NCBI GenBank assembly: GCA_001632435.1
Contig: KV423920.1
Span: 1 to 64,000, forward strand
DNA: 64,000 nt
Reading direction: 5' to 3'
From: Calocera cornea HHB12733
Lineage: Eukaryota; Basidiomycota; Dacrymycetes; Dacrymycetales; Dacrymycetaceae
Part shown: one piece after another, positions 43,231-56,398 of the stretch
How positions within the stretch are numbered: the stretch's first letter is position 1
Layout: each line of letters starts with the position of its first letter
Translations under genes and position numbers: made by a program
Notes under the pieces: model-generated
Database searches by the model: none
What the model saw: only the letters and a program-made list of their open reading frames with translations
What the model was told of the DNA's origin: nothing

Positions 43231-45319
43231 ATGGCGAGAACTAAGAAACGACCGCGCGCCTCTTCGCCCGTGCCTGCCGCTTTTCCATCCTCGAGCACAT
43301 CTCAACCCACCCGCAACCTCGACCCCGAGCACACCGCAGCACCCGCACCTACGTCGCCCTCGGCACCACCAACCAAAAAGCCCAGACGAAAACGCACTAA
43401 GCACGCACACCTCTCCACCTCCGCCCCCGCTGCAGGCGGCGAACTCCTCTTCTCCGAAGAAGCGCGCAGAAGGCTTGAGGATGAGGGGGCGAAGGACGAG
43501 GAAGAGCGGAGGTTGGAGGAGATGCTTTTTGGGAGGAGGAGGAAGCCGAGAGGCAAACCTGATGGGATGGAGCTTGCGGGAGGGGACGATGAGGCTCGAG
43601 AGAGCGGACTGGGGCATTTGGAGGATGCGGATGTACGTCCTTCTACTCCCTCCCTCTACCTCGATTGTGCTGGATGCTGAGATGTGTGCAGCTGTTCTTC
43701 GTAGACGATGCTGCGGAAGCTCTTGATCTCCCACCAGTCGACATAGAGGCATCTATGGAGGATGCCTTCCTCGAGCTCCCAGGCTCGGGCGACGAGGCGT
43801 TCGAAGAGTTTGGCGGGTTCAGTGCCTCCAACTCCGACCACACCGATGCCGACACGGCTGAAGACTCCCTCGCCGTCGCGCCCCCTACCGTAGCAGCCCA
43901 CCCCCTCTCCTCGTCCGCCAAGAAGAAGCCCGCATGGACCGACCCGTCCGACGCCACCCTCAACATCTCCCTCTCCACCTCCAACCGCCTCCGGAAGCTA
44001 CGCACCTCCGCGGATGAAGACACCGTCAGTGGACGGGAGTACGAGCTCCGGCTCAGGAGGCAGTTCGAGAGCCTTGTGCCTGCGCCTGAGTGGGCGAAGA
44101 GCTCGAAGAGGTCTGTGCGTTTGGCAGGGGATGGGGCTGACGGCGCGGGGGACGTGGAGGAGGGGCTGGAGGACCTCCTGCACGACACGGGCTCCCTCGT
44201 GCAGTCCTCCTCCTCTCGCGCTCTCCCCCCAAGCGAGTTGCTCGTAACCCGCCTCGCGGACGCCAACCTCGCCTCCCCCTCCCCCGGCGGCATCTCCAGC
44301 ACATCCTTCCACCCCACGCTCCCCGTGCTCCTTACCGCCGGCACGAAGGACAGGCGGCTCAAGCTCTTCTCCATCGACGGCGCGCACAACCCCCTCCTCG
44401 CCTCGCTGCACCTGCCCAGCCTGCCGATAACCAAGGCGGTGTTCAATCCCCAGGGAACGAGCGTGTTCCTCGCGGGGCCGAGGCCATATTACTACACCTA
44501 TGACCTGCAGACGGGGGCGGTTGCTCAGTCTCCGCGGGGGCTGTGGGGGTCCAAAGGCGCACAGAACCCCGAGGAAGGCGAACGGAGCTTGGAGATCTCC
44601 TCGTTTTCACCGGACGGGGCGACGCTCGCGGTCGGCGGGAGGAGGGGGAACGTCTACCTGCTTGACTGCCGGGCGGGTGGGGCGAGCGGGCAGGTGACGG
44701 GCAGCGTGAAGCTCAACGCGGGCGTGAAAGCGCTCGCCTGGGCGCCGGGAGGGAAGGAGCTCGTTGCGCTTGGGGAGGACGCAGAGGTGTACCTCTTTGA
44801 CGTGGGCGCCCGGCGGTGCGTCAGGAGGTGGAGGGACGAGGGCGCTTTCGGTGCGTCTGCGCTCGAGCTGAGCGCGGATGGCCAGCGGCTCGCCTTAGGC
44901 GCCAGCACGGGCGTGGTGAGTCTGTACGACGCCTCGGCCCTCCTGTATGGCAAGCTGGAGCAGGGCAACCCGCGCGTGGTCAAGAGCGTTATGAACCTTA
45001 CTACGCGGATTACCGCGCTACGGTTTAATCATACCACCGAGATACTGTGCTTGGCCTCGAAGGAGCGGAAGGACCAGATGAGAATGGTGAGTACTTTGTT
45101 TCTATGCGTCGTGGTGTGGTGTGGTGCGGTGTGATCGTGGCTGACGACAATGGGCAGATGCACGTGCCGAGCAATACTGTCTTCTTCAACTGGCCGACGT
45201 CGGGCACGCCGCTTGGGCACGTCACGGCCGTTGACTTCTCTGCGGGCAGCGAGTACGCCGCGATCGCGAACAGCAAGGGCAAGGTGCTGCTATACCAGCT
45301 TCGACATTACGCACATTAG
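43231..45319 (+). CDS. UTP18: U3 snoRNA-associated WD40 protein UTP18
   Basis: Exons 43231-43632, 43692-45086 and 45158-45319 give 652 aa. The N-terminus is basic (TKKRPRASS, then KKPRRKRTKHAH), followed by acidic and helical parts (GELLFSEEARRRLEDEGAKD, LEEMLFGRRRK). A YELRLRRQFESLVPAPEWAK block precedes the WD40 propeller (SSTSFHPTLPVLLTAGTKDR, LEISSFSPDGATLAVGGRRG, ALAWAPGGKELVALGEDAEV, ALRFNHTTEILCLASKE, AVDFSAGSEYAAIANSKGKV). This order matches UTP18 of the small-subunit processome, which acts in 18S rRNA maturation in the nucleolus. A broken paralog lies at 39587-41055. Confidence 0.92.
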
Positions 45320-45335
45320 GCATTGTATCATCTAG

Positions 45336-48300
45336 TCATACAGTAATCGATCGTCGGTACAGCTGAGCAATGGGATATCGGGATATCACGGCTCTGCCCA
45401 AGGTATGCAACAAGCGGATCCACACTAGATAAGGGAGGCCTGTCGGAGAGTGGACAGCATCATACTCGCTCAGCGCCTCGATTTGAATCTGGCCGTCAGG
45501 TCACTGCAACCAGTGTCAGTGCCCATGGTCAGGATTGCTCGTGCGCTGTCGTACCTATGTATCCGGTTGACCTGTTACTGCGTTGGCAAATCCCTTTGAG
45601 CGAAATAGAACCACTCACCTTGGCACGCTGCACCTGTCCATTGGGCACGAAGTTGCAGAAGATGCTGGCTAATGAAAGCCATTCGCTTCCCTCATCGGTG
45701 ATCGACAAGCGAAAGTCGTCGATGCCTGTGTTATACGCCATAGAGAGCAGCCATTGGCGTTCGTCGATGGGATATACCTGTGAATCAGATTGTTAGAGCA
45801 TGTACTGGGCAGTGCCGATAAGCCTGGACCTCGTCAAAGTCAAGGCGGTCTCTCCATGATTGCAACACGTCCGCTGCTTGCTTGAAGTACTGCAGTGCTT
45901 TCGTTCGATCACTTGACTTCCCCCCCTTGAGGAGGATGTCGCATAGGGCTCTGAGCCATCTACAGAACTTTGCCTCAGGGAGTCGGCTGCACTCTAAGCT
46001 GGTGCGTAGTATCGCCTGCGCATTCCGTCAGACAGAAGTTTGCATCTTACGATCTTCTTACCTCCAGCGCCTCGTACAGAACTGGTGTTGTCAGCCATGG
46101 ATCGGCGCGCTGGACAAGGCTCTCACCATCCGAGGGGCAATCGGTATCCCGCCAAAGGATGTCGGCGATCATTTGAAGCCCATCCATTGTCGGAGCAGGT
46201 ATAAGAGCGGTCTCCTGACAAATAAATGAGCGTTTAGCCGAGGACAACAGCAGCTTTCCTCACCTTGATTAGCTGTATGATTGGAGTCCATTGCTTGAGG
46301 CAGCTGAGCTGCTCGACCTCGTAAACCAAACACGTCTGAAGCATTTTGGCCACTCGTTCTTCCTGATCCCCTGTGGCCATTTGCTGACGAGCTTCTCTCA
46401 GGTGTGCTTTGAGTGCTGCAATATCCTGCAAGACATTTCTGTGTAGAGCTTCTCTTTTTTCTGAATCTGGTGTTCCACGCGCCAAAAACACTGTCGTGCC
46501 AGACTTCAGTATTCATACATCTCGGGCGAGGGATCTTATACCTTTCCCAGAGACCACTATAAAGCTAGCGGATGCTCTATATGCGATGATATGGCTGTCT
46601 CTTCCACCGAGATTGGTCTTTTCGCAGGCATCCATGAGCTATGTAAGACTTGAACATGGCATCAAGCTGTGCTACGGAAAAACGTACCAGTATAGCATGT
46701 CGAAACACTTCGGATATCACGTCATCCTCCCAGGCAAGGCACCCGTAGACTCCTACGTTATACACAGTTCGCCAAAGTCCTTGCAGATCGCTCGTTATGG
46801 AGACTGGGGTAATCTTCGGAAGGGTTTCCGCCAGATATCCCTGCACTTGTGTTGCATGTCAGCGACTGATCTTGAGGTATGGCAAGTGTGCCTACGACTG
46901 CTCAAGTGCTCGAACAATGCAGCCAGTATATCCTCCCTTGATTGTCTATAAGTGCATGTCCACATGTGAGTTGATATCCCATAACGCACGTCTCGGCTCC
47001 TGGTTCCTCTAATCGATCGGCGAGCAGTCGTATAATACACCTTTGGAGAGCTCAGTTACAATCTCATCAGCACGCGCATCGGGCTAACCGATACAGGAGC
47101 AGTACGCTGACGTCGCCAGGAGGTTCCCCACGCTCTCTGAAGACGTACAAAAGTGCTTCCAAGACCGATTGCACCAGGGCTCTCATACTCTCATCTCGCG
47201 CGAGTTGCATGACCAGCCCTAATTGGGAACGCTCAAGGCCCGATGCATTGACCATGTTGCTCACAGCTGTTATGGCTGTGTCCAAGTCAGAGAGGCAGGA
47301 GGATGTCGTATGGCTCGTCGGCGTACCATCTTCTTCTCGTCCTTTTGAACGTATCAGAATGAGTACGCTAGTTTAGGATTGGAACGCGTAGATACCTTGT
47401 TTGACTGCCACCATCAGATGCAAATAGTGCGTTCTCGCATCCTGAATCGGGCACTGCCTAGCGATATGGGATGCTTGGTCAAGCTCCCCTCCATTGATCA
47501 AGGACAAAGCAGCCTTCATCATTACCCTGGGAAAACTCGTCTTCTCTGTTACGATGAATGCTTGATGTGCGGCAAGCATGTAGAACGCAGCGGCCTTGGT
47601 CCACTTCCGAGAGCTAAAAAACAGATCTCCGAATCCAACGATCATCTGGCAATCAATTCAGTGGATCCGCTGTACGCTTAGAGAGCTCGGGATACCGTTT
47701 GGCATGCCAAGCTTGACGTCTTGTCCAGAGTGAACCCGCTATGTTCAGTCACCTCTGGTAGTCCAATCAAGGCCGAGCCTTCAACATGGAATCAAGACAT
47801 ACCATTGAGAGCCGTCTCGATATTTCGGTACGTGATGTCGTCATCAAGGTTCTTCTTGCAGTAAAAAAGCAGTGTGAGGAGGGTTCGACAGACCGCATCC
47901 TTATTCGAGACTTCGAGACATCGAGTGAGTAGGAAGCGTGAAACAGTGATCTTGAGAGCCGAGCTGAGCGGATCTGTGAGCCCGTTGTTGACCTTGCATG
48001 GCAGGCGAGAGCTGCTCACCGCTCGTCGCCCAGGGAGTTCATTCCAACTAGCACACTTGGGGCAGAGTCAGCTTTGCTTCCTTGAGAATTTGGCAACGAA
48101 CTTGGTAACCTCGCTTTCGGTCAATTCCATGACATCGATCAGGGTGCCAAATGCTACGCGTGTGAGAAGATGAAACACGGTGCGATATTGTGCATTCACC
48201 ATCGAGTAGTTCTTTATCATCACCTTTCCGCTTCTTGACAACCTCCAGTTTCATCCAGAGGAGCTTCAGATGTTCGCTCGAACCCTAGATATTGTCATAT

Positions 48301-49891
48301 CAGATGCCATGTCTTTGAGTCATGACCGGAGGCGACAGACCGTTTCGTCATTCAACATGCACAAAAGTTCATGGATGGTCTCCTCTGAACTTGTGAGGCT
48401 GTCTGGGTTTATATCAGCTGCAGCAAATAATGCGCGGGCTGCAGAAGAGAATCAGTTCAAGTCTTATCCTAGTCGATGCTGATATGTGCTGACCAAGGCT
48501 CCTCAGTGTTGCCCGCTATCAACGCATGAGGGGGATGAACGCAAAAGGAGAATGGCAGTCTCACCTTCAAGTCACGCACTCCCAGTGACTCTCGCTCACT
48601 AACTCGATCAATCACCTGTAGCGACGCTCGAAACCACTTAGTAGCAGAGAGAGCTCTGGTGGGATTGATGTCTTGCTTCTCATCAGGGTTTGTGTCAGGA
48701 TCCCAAGTACCCTTCATGATTTTCTTGCCGAGATTGAGGACTTTGGTCGCCAGAAACTCGATCTATTTGCTGGTGCTAAGCTATATGATCGGGCCGAGGC
48801 GCGAGCATGCCTCACGTCGGACAGTGGAAGTAGAGAGAGCCGTGTCTCGTCTTCGCAGCTCAGCAGCGGAATGGGAAACGAGATTGCAAATGTCGGCTCA
48901 CCCATGCTTTGCTGCATCATAAAGAAGGCCACTGACTCGTTGTTTGCCTGCGCCGCCTGATCATGTATCAGCGTTGAAACCAGGAGACTGTTCGCTGTTC
49001 TGCGCACGGATTCCATGCGCTCGCAATAGTAGGCAGTGAGTGCTTCTGCGCACTTCTGAGGCTCTGCAGCACGGCGGAATTCCATGTTCTTCAGCTGTCC
49101 TTCCATCTAATGAAGGTTAAACAGAGTGTCCTGCCATCCGCACATAAGATGTAGACCTTTGCGGCGGTTTCGAGAATGTTGTTCGCGGCTTCCACCTCTT
49201 GTATCCCTAGTGGATCCGTGAGTAAAGTGCGTCCACTGTGTGCAGTGGTCACACCTGATAATGCGTTGGCAGTCTTACTGGCTAAATGGATCATCTGCAC
49301 AATGCCTGATTTGACGTCAAACAAGTAGTCTGTGTGAGTTCGAAAATCTCTTTTCACCATTGGCCGTTGGCTCCGACTCCATCCCAGCCTCAAGCAGCCT
49401 ATATGCCGTAAGCCGGACTTGGCCTGTGTTAGAGGAACGAATGCTTTGCAGGATACAACTCACGCTTGGCGTATATGCGGATCTGCATGCTTTCATTCTC
49501 AAACTCGAGACTTCGAAGATAAGTTGAGGCATTCCAGAGTTCAACACCTGCGCTTTGCGGTCAGTCAGACTACGCAGAGAGATATTGAACTGCCCACCTC
49601 GCTTGTCCAACTTGTCAGCCAATGCCGTCCAATCCGACTTCACTTTTCCTTTGAGCGAATTGAATGACATCGCCCAGAGTACCAGGTCGTCGAGATCCTG
49701 GGACACGGCTGACGATGAAGAGTCATCCGAGGTATTGAGACAAGGGAGGATTCTGTAAAGCACGTCTGGGGGGTCGTCAAAGCAAGATATATGCGCACAT
49801 ATATGCGGGCCTACTCTCGATCTTGCTGACCAAAGACTGCATTTCTGAGGTCGGGAGAGTTCTTCTTCGCTTTGGAGTTTGTTCATCGTCC
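45336..49891 (-). CDS. ZIP4: Meiosis protein SPO22/ZIP4
   Basis: A many-exon gene of which I resolved the ends and several joins. The start at 49891 reads MDDEQTPKRRRTLPTSEMQS, and a GTAGGC...CCCCAG intron joins it to ENVLYRILPCLNTSDD. A later join gives the family signature GVELWNASTYLRSLEFEN, close to the G-x-x-LWN motif of ZIP4 proteins. Middle exons hold TPR-like helices (FSSRKWTKAAAFYMLAAHQAF, TDPLGIQEVEAANNILETAA), and the C-terminal exon has YPIDERQWLLSMAYNTGIDD and LASIFCNFVPNG. ZIP4 is a scaffold for class I crossovers in meiotic prophase, so expression is expected in basidia. The last exon is uncertain: the stop is 45336 if the acceptor at 45489 is used, or 45516 otherwise. Confidence 0.82.
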
Positions 49892-50089
49892 ATAAGACTG
49901 GAAGTCCGTTCGTATTCCATGGAGTGTGGTAGACGTGGTCGTTTCGTACACAGCGGAAGCGAGTGGCAAGCGACGCGTCAGCCGCCCGTCACGCCGATCA
50001 GAGCAAGCTTTCCGTCACATGACCAGTGCGAATATGCGGTTCATCCGCCCTATATCCATTGAAGATCACGAATGTTACAGAGAAACGTG

Positions 50090-53000
50090 CTACTTTCCTC
50101 CACCCAACATCTTCCTAAACTCATCTTGGCTCTTGGTAGAACTACTACCGTTGACGGGTGCAGCAGTTGCCCCATTACTGGTCGTAGTTGAGATTGCGCC
50201 GCCAGCAATAAACGATACTCGAGCTCCTCCTCGACCCCCAGCGCCCTTATGACCAAGGCCAGCCTTCGGTTTCGGTCCTGCTCTGCGGGGTGCGAACATG
50301 CCTGAAGATGTCGCACCAGCTGCGGGTCTCGCAGTCTGAGCGGCGGCCTCCTCAATCACTTCCAAGGGTTGACCATTCACCACAACGCGGTCAGCCGCGA
50401 GAACGAGCTTGCTCGCATCCTGTACCTCCATCAGTCAACTGCCCTGGTAGAGCATGGTGAATTACTAACCGCGACGGTTTCGCATTCAACTACAGCTTCG
50501 TCGGTCCCGGTCTTCATCACCACTTTCCGTACAGCCGCGAGCTTCTCGAGAGTTTGCTGGATGATCGCTTCCTGCGTCCCAGGCGGAATTTTCCTCAGCC
50601 GAACACTTCTGTTTCGAAGCTCTGCTTGGTGTCCTTGACCCGTCCCAGGTGGCTCTCTGGGTATTTGTCAGCCGGAGGGAAGCGATCAGAGAAACGAGAC
50701 ACGTACCTCTTCGTGGGGGCACGAGCGTCCGCTAAAGTCACGGCTAGTCGGCGCTTCTTGAATTCCTTATTGTTTAGGGACAGCGCCGCTTCGGCACCCT
50801 CCTGCAGTCAAGATGTATGTCAGATATTAGGGTGCGCTCCGGAAGAGTGTATGTTCGAACCTCATCTTCGAACTCCACAAAGCCGAAGCCCTTGCACAAG
50901 CCGTCCGGTCCACGCGCCAGCCGCACTTCTTTTACTCTACCCTTCGCGCCAAACAGCTGTTCCAGCTCCTCGTTCTTAACACCTCTCGCCAGTCCCGCAA
51001 CATATACCTCACGTTTGTCCGCACCGGCATCTGTTCGCTGTTTCTTGCGACCAGGATCAGAAATATGGACGCTAATGCGGCGCTCAGGCTCAAGCTCTTC
51101 GTCGTTCAGCGCCAGCGCGTCGTTTGCGGCGTTCTGTTATCTCGTCAGCTTACATCCAATGCGACGAGGTTCGACGAACTGGAGATATGTATTGGACATA
51201 ACAGAACCTTCGAGTCGTGTTGATCCGTTTGCTGGGCCAACGAACGTCGAATATTGTTCCAAACTGGAGACTTCTCAGAGGCTTTTATGAGGATGACTAT
51301 ATGGTACTCACAGGAGTGAACAGTTCCCTAATTGCAGCATCATCGTACTTCTCCGGGAAGTTGGTCACAAACAAGGTGGATTTCCAAGCCAAGTTGACCG
51401 CAACTTCTTCCCCATTGATTCGCTTTTTGTCCTTGGTGAGCGCAGCTGGTACGCTGTCCTACAGTTCATCACCTTATTCATTTGCTTCACTGTGGGCGAG
51501 AAACGGTCTTACCTTTGTCATGAACTCCACCGTGGCGACGTAATTCCCAGATACCTGACTCATTTTTACTTCGCGCAAATCACCACACTGAAGGATCATC
51601 AGCACGAGCGCCCCCGATTCACAGTTACTACTCACATCATGGAAAAGCAGCCGCAGGTCCTCTTCGGTGATGTCCGCCGACAAGCCAGACACGAACACAG
51701 AAGAATTCTCGCGATCGCTGGTCAGATATAATCAGGAAGTACTTAAGACCAAGCTAAGCTGATTCTCACCGCTTAAGAGGTTGAGTTGACGCTGAAGTCG
51801 AAGCCTCTGGTGCTTGGACAGACTGTGGCTGAGCATCCAGTTCCTCACCACGCATCCTCTTCGGTGCATGGCCTTCGCCGTCATCTTCTGCCTTCCGCTT
51901 TTTTGTAGCATCTCCTTGACTTTGAGGTACTGGCTCTACCTCCATCGGTACAGCTGGTTGAGACAGATCCTCCACAGGGTGCAGTGCTTCTTGCTCTGCC
52001 ATCACCTGCGCATTATGGGCCTGATACGCGGCGGCCTCCTGAATAATACTTAACTTTCAAACAGGGCTATCGAGGAACTAACCTACCTGCTGCCTTTTGA
52101 CCGCCAGCTTCTCCGACAGCTGTTTCACGCGTATCATCGCGGTCTCCACCTCGTCCACCGTGCCGAATCGATGCTCGAAGTCGATCCAGGCGTCGAAGAT
52201 GGCTTCCGGCCAGTCAAGTTGATTCCTGGCTGCTGCTTCCTTATAGATTCGGCGAGCACGGTCTGGATCGCGAAGGTCTTGCCTGAGAACACGGAGTCAG
52301 AGTCAATGTCACTTTACAAACATTGTGTCTCACCAGATGAATTGGGCGTATAAAGACCAGGCAATATATGAGTTGGCGTATTGCTTAACCGCGCCGCCCC
52401 AAACTTTGCGAGCGGTCTCCATGATCTCTTCGCTCGGCTCTTGCAAGTCGACGTACTGCGGTGAGAGTCAGTTGAGCGTTCACAGGGTGAATCAGTAGTA
52501 CGCACAATACTGCTCCAGAACTTCTCAAGGCGCAATCGGGGATCTGCACCTTCCAGGGAGCGAACTTTCTCCACAGCATTCTTAAGGAGAGTGGACAAGG
52601 TTTCGAACAGTTCTTCATCTGGTTCTTGAATATTGTTGGTTCTGCTCTATGCGGTATACTGATGCGACTCACCAGGAGTCTCAGAACCCATGAGCAGTCG
52701 CTTGAGTTGCGCCCCATATGCGAGGGTAATCTCAACCACATCGGATGCCGACAATAGGTTTGTTGCCAACGCGCCAGCATAGACGTCTGTGGAAGCCAAA
52801 GTGAGTGAAAACAGATCCCATCTATGTTAGTGCGTGCGCACCAGGAATCTGTTCCAGAAGGCCATGACGCTCCTGAAGGGATGCGTCAGGGGTCAGAGCA
52901 ATGGGTTACGGTAATGGACGTACGAGAGCTCGTATGTATGCCGCCCACACCGCGCCGTTCTCTGGCACGGACCGTATGGCACGCGAGAATATGGACATCT

Positions 53001-54376
53001 CGAGCTGCTCATCCCCGGCGTGTTCGATCTGCTGCAGCAATGAGTGAGGGCTTGAACAACACGGAAGAGACCGCACGATGAACTGGATCAGGCCCACCCA
53101 GAATAGCCCTTCCCACTTGCTGGCCGCGATACCCGCCTCCCCTTCTGTAGACCGTCGGTTGGCAGCATCGGCTATGGCCCGCTCATACAGACATCTGACA
53201 CGCTCCGTGACCAGCTTCTTCGGGTTCTTCTCCCAGCTAAGGTAGGCATCGTATGCAGGTGGCCCATTCACCTGTAACATATTGAGTGCCAGGCAGGAAC
53301 AGCAGGGCGAGCAACACACCAGACCAGCTTCGTGATCGGCTCTGAACGACCACTGCTTCAATGCAGACTGTCTTGCAGAAGAGGCTTGGACCATGGTCTC
53401 CTCGTAGACTGAAGGTGGCAAGTAGGTAGAGACAAAGGTCGAGTATGCCTGGAACGTTTCGTCATTTGCTATAGAACGATGTCAGACACTGCTCGTTCAT
53501 TGACGTAAATGCACTGACTGGCATGCGGAAACTGGATCCTCTCCAAGAATGTCTGATGCAAGGCATCGACTCGCTGCTGCTTCTCCCGTCCCGCCCGCTT
53601 GTCTAGCCTGGAGAGCTCCCACTGCATCCACAGGTCCCAGACCTCGGAGCCCCGGGACATATCTCCTTCAGCACGATTGACGATCTCCTGCAGCTTTTCC
53701 CGAATGCCTTCCTCATCGTAACCGTCCATCGAGATACCGTCCTCGGACAGGGTGATTTCGGACACGGTCGTGAGGAATGTCGCATGGCGCTTGAGAATTT
53801 CGATAGCTGCGTAGAGGTCAGCCACTGGATCGCATAGATACAAGTCAGCTTACAAAAGTAATCTCCCTCTGCCTTGACGAAGAGGTCGTGCATAGCAGCG
53901 ACACTATCCAATTCGGCGATCGAGGTCTCCGCTGTCTTTTCCTCCAGAATTGGTATCCAAACATCTACAAGCGAAATGAGCAAGATTCCCCGAAACATTA
54001 CTGCGTGCATACTTTCAGGGACGGCTAACAACGACGTATACATGTCCTGGGCAGTGGATAACTGAGCGGCGAGTGCCGGTGTCGCCTGGCATAGCGCGAG
54101 ATGTGCGATGTGCAGAGACCGATTCAGAGGCGCAGCAGTGATCGAGTCGAGCAGATTAGACAGTGCAACGAACGCATCCGCATCGCCGGACGACATCTGC
54201 GCATCTTCTGTTGCGTCGCTGACCATCGCTTCCTCTGTCGTACCGACAGTGTCGACGTCCGCCATGGTGCTGTTGCAGAGCCGTGTGTATGCGCGACGCA
54301 GCGACTCACGAGCGTCGCGCTCAAACGGAACCTTTTTGGGGTCGTGACTTCCGCTGGGGGCCGCGGAACCCTTCAT
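50090..54376 (-). CDS. U6 snRNP assembly factor PRP24/SART3-like
   Basis: A many-exon gene; only the outer limits and domains are given. It starts MKGSAAPSGSHDPKKVPFER at 54376. The N-terminal two thirds (54.3-51.9 kb) is helical with HAT-type repeats (WDLWMQWELSRLDKRAGREK, AIADAANRRSTEGEAGI, FSRAIRSVPENGAVWAAYIR). A charged nuclear-localisation-like run (KKRKAEDDGEGHAPKRMR) follows. There are three RRMs: SVFVSGLSADITEEDLRLLF, TLFVTNFPEKYDDAAIRELF and EVYVAGLARGVKNEELEQLF, and a possible fourth, degenerate one. The protein ends SQDEFRKMLGGGK, matching the C-terminal motif that contacts the LSm ring. It anneals U6 to U4 during spliceosome recycling. Confidence 0.85.
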
Positions 54377-54913
54377 AATGCGGGGCAACGACTGTTCGTA
54401 TGTCCATTATTCTCTCTGACATTCCGTTCCATGGTACCGAGCGATTAAAGCTCTGAAGGAAATTCCCGCTCTTTGAAAATGCAGAATCACCTTGCTACAA
54501 TCTAGGCCGATTCTAAGAAGTACCACATCGAGAAGCATACATCGAACTCCTGGCACAGCTCTGCGGCCCCGAGTGCCATAACACATTCCAGCTCGGTCTG
54601 CAACTGAACGAGCCTGAGTAACCGGTGCCGACATATGAGCTCTCAGGGAAGTGAGCGGATTGCGGGTCTCCCTTAATACGGCAGTTACGTGATAGCGGCG
54701 ACATCAGACCTCCACGACGCCGCGGCGGGTAAACGATTGCAGAACATAAGAAACGGATTGTCTTGATGGGGTTGCTTGGTTGTAAAAGGCAGTGATCAAA
54801 CCTAAGCTCGATACAGAATTAGGGCAAAGTTGATTCTGATCGGAGATCTCCGCCGGTCGCAACAATGGACGAGCTTGCGCTAGAAGCTGTCCTTCCCAGC
54901 CAATGTGGGTGAG

Positions 54914-55276
54914 TCACATCCCGCTCGCCGGTTCTTGCACCCGTCGTTGAAGCAGCTTGACGGCTTGTGCGACAGCGATCATGATCCCCACGATAACGGA
55001 AGGCAGGTGGAGCGCCGCCAGTACATGTTTAGGTAGGAGGCCGAAGAGGTACGGAAGTACCCTGATGCACCAGCGTTTAGGCGCTTCGCTGGATTGGCAG
55101 CGTCCGAACACGTTGCCGCCGTGTCGATCAATGAGACTCCAGACATTGCGAGCGATTTCTCCGCATCTTCTGAGAAGCTGAAAGGCTGACGAACGATCTT
55201 CCGAGTGATCAGAAGCACTGGCAGCACGCAAACATGCGGACAGCGCCGCTGGACCAGTAGCGTGCCTGGTGCTCAT
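54914..55276 (-). CDS. Hypothetical membrane-like protein (model incomplete)
   Basis: A 120-codon frame starting MSTRHATGPAALSACLRAA and ending VQEPASGM. Two hydrophobic stretches (LPYLFGLLPKHVLAALHLPS and VIVGIMIAVAQAVKLL) suggest a membrane protein. An upstream exon at about 55360-55440 with another hydrophobic segment could join it by a GTAGAA donor, but two alternatives keep the frame, so I leave it out. No family recognised. The rest of 54377-54913 and 55277-56294 shows no further supported gene. Confidence 0.35.
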   Translation of the reverse strand: MSTRHATGPAALSACLRAASASDHSEDRSSAFQLLRRCGEIARNVWSLIDRHGGNVFGRCQSSEAPKRWCIRVLPYLFGLLPKHVLAALHLPSVIVGIMIAVAQAVKLLQRRVQEPASGM

Positions 55277-56294
55277 CAGCGCCTAGCAGTGAGAGACAGT
55301 ACAAGACAGCAAATAGGAGGAGAATCAAGATGGTTGTGCCAGCAGACCTTCTACATGATCCGGCGGTAGGGTCTTAAGGGTAGGAAGGCGAGCAGCGCGA
55401 ATCCACTCGCGGGGCCGAAAACTCCCGAGAAAGAGACCAGCGAGGACCAAATAAGTGCAAGAGCAGGGGCTGCACAGTCACCACTGCAAAAGGGACTGGG
55501 CGGAAAAACGGACGATCTTCTACAGGAGGCTAAAGCGGAATGAAAGCCTGTTAATCACCGCCCACGATCTGGTTGCCTGTAATCTGCCTTTCAACGGGAG
55601 CAGGTCCCCCGGCTTTTACCGTGGCCGAAATGTGGAGGTGGGCAATACAATCCAGGTTAATCCAGGGTCTATTTCTGCAGAATGATAGATCATATGCAGA
55701 TCAGGAACGTGAAAAGACGGGACAAGATCTCTCGGCGGTGCCCAATGAAGCTTTCTCTCCACGAAGTCAAATATGTCTTTGTTGCCACCGACTAGACCAC
55801 ACGGTCGAGCTGCAGTCCCGCAATGGTCATAGACCAGTCCACCATCTCCATGGACAATAGACTGCGAGTCTTTGTGTCAGGGCTGCTAAACCTCGGTCCC
55901 ATCTCTGCTATCTCCGGTCGTTCCGCCGGCCACTCGTCCACGTGCAGGGGGGAACGGAAGCTATTTCCTCGGGGCCTGGGGGGTTCCTCTTCGCCCACTT
56001 CACAGTTCCCCCTTGGATCAAATTCCCCTCCTTCCCTCTCTTCTGCCGCACGGAGATGAGAAGGCGATACACGCTCATTTGCTGCCAGTATATATTCTAA
56101 GCCTCTTCCAATTCGCATCATCATCATCGTCCTCATCGATTCCCCTCATCAACGGCGAACATCTCGCCGGTTAACGCGCACCTTGGCATCGCGCCCGTGA
56201 GCCAGTGGTTCCTCAGATATCCGAATTTGCTCGAACTTCGGGACTCCCGCCCCCTTTAAGGGACAAAGCACTTCGCGGCTCCCCCCCTCCTTCC

Positions 56295-56301
56295 TATATA
56301 A
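56295..56301 (+). promoter_or_regulatory. TATA box of the PAS-protein gene
   Basis: TATATAA, 98 bp before the start codon and followed by a C-rich stretch. The spacing suits a core promoter. Confidence 0.55.
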
Positions 56302-56398
56302 CCCCCACCTGTTGAGCCGCCACCGGCTACCAGGACTCTTTCCCTCCCAAGGCACACATACTTGACCACGACGACTCCTACTTCACTCGTGCACGGCT

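Noticed and set aside
45480..45500. TTTGAATCTGG resembling a tRNA B-box
   Set aside because: No matching A-box or cloverleaf pairing around it; it lies at the ZIP4 3' end.
54863..54908. Short plus-strand exon MDELALEAVLPSQC with a GTGAGT donor
   Set aside because: No downstream exon could be joined that yields a protein; the region is open on the minus strand instead.
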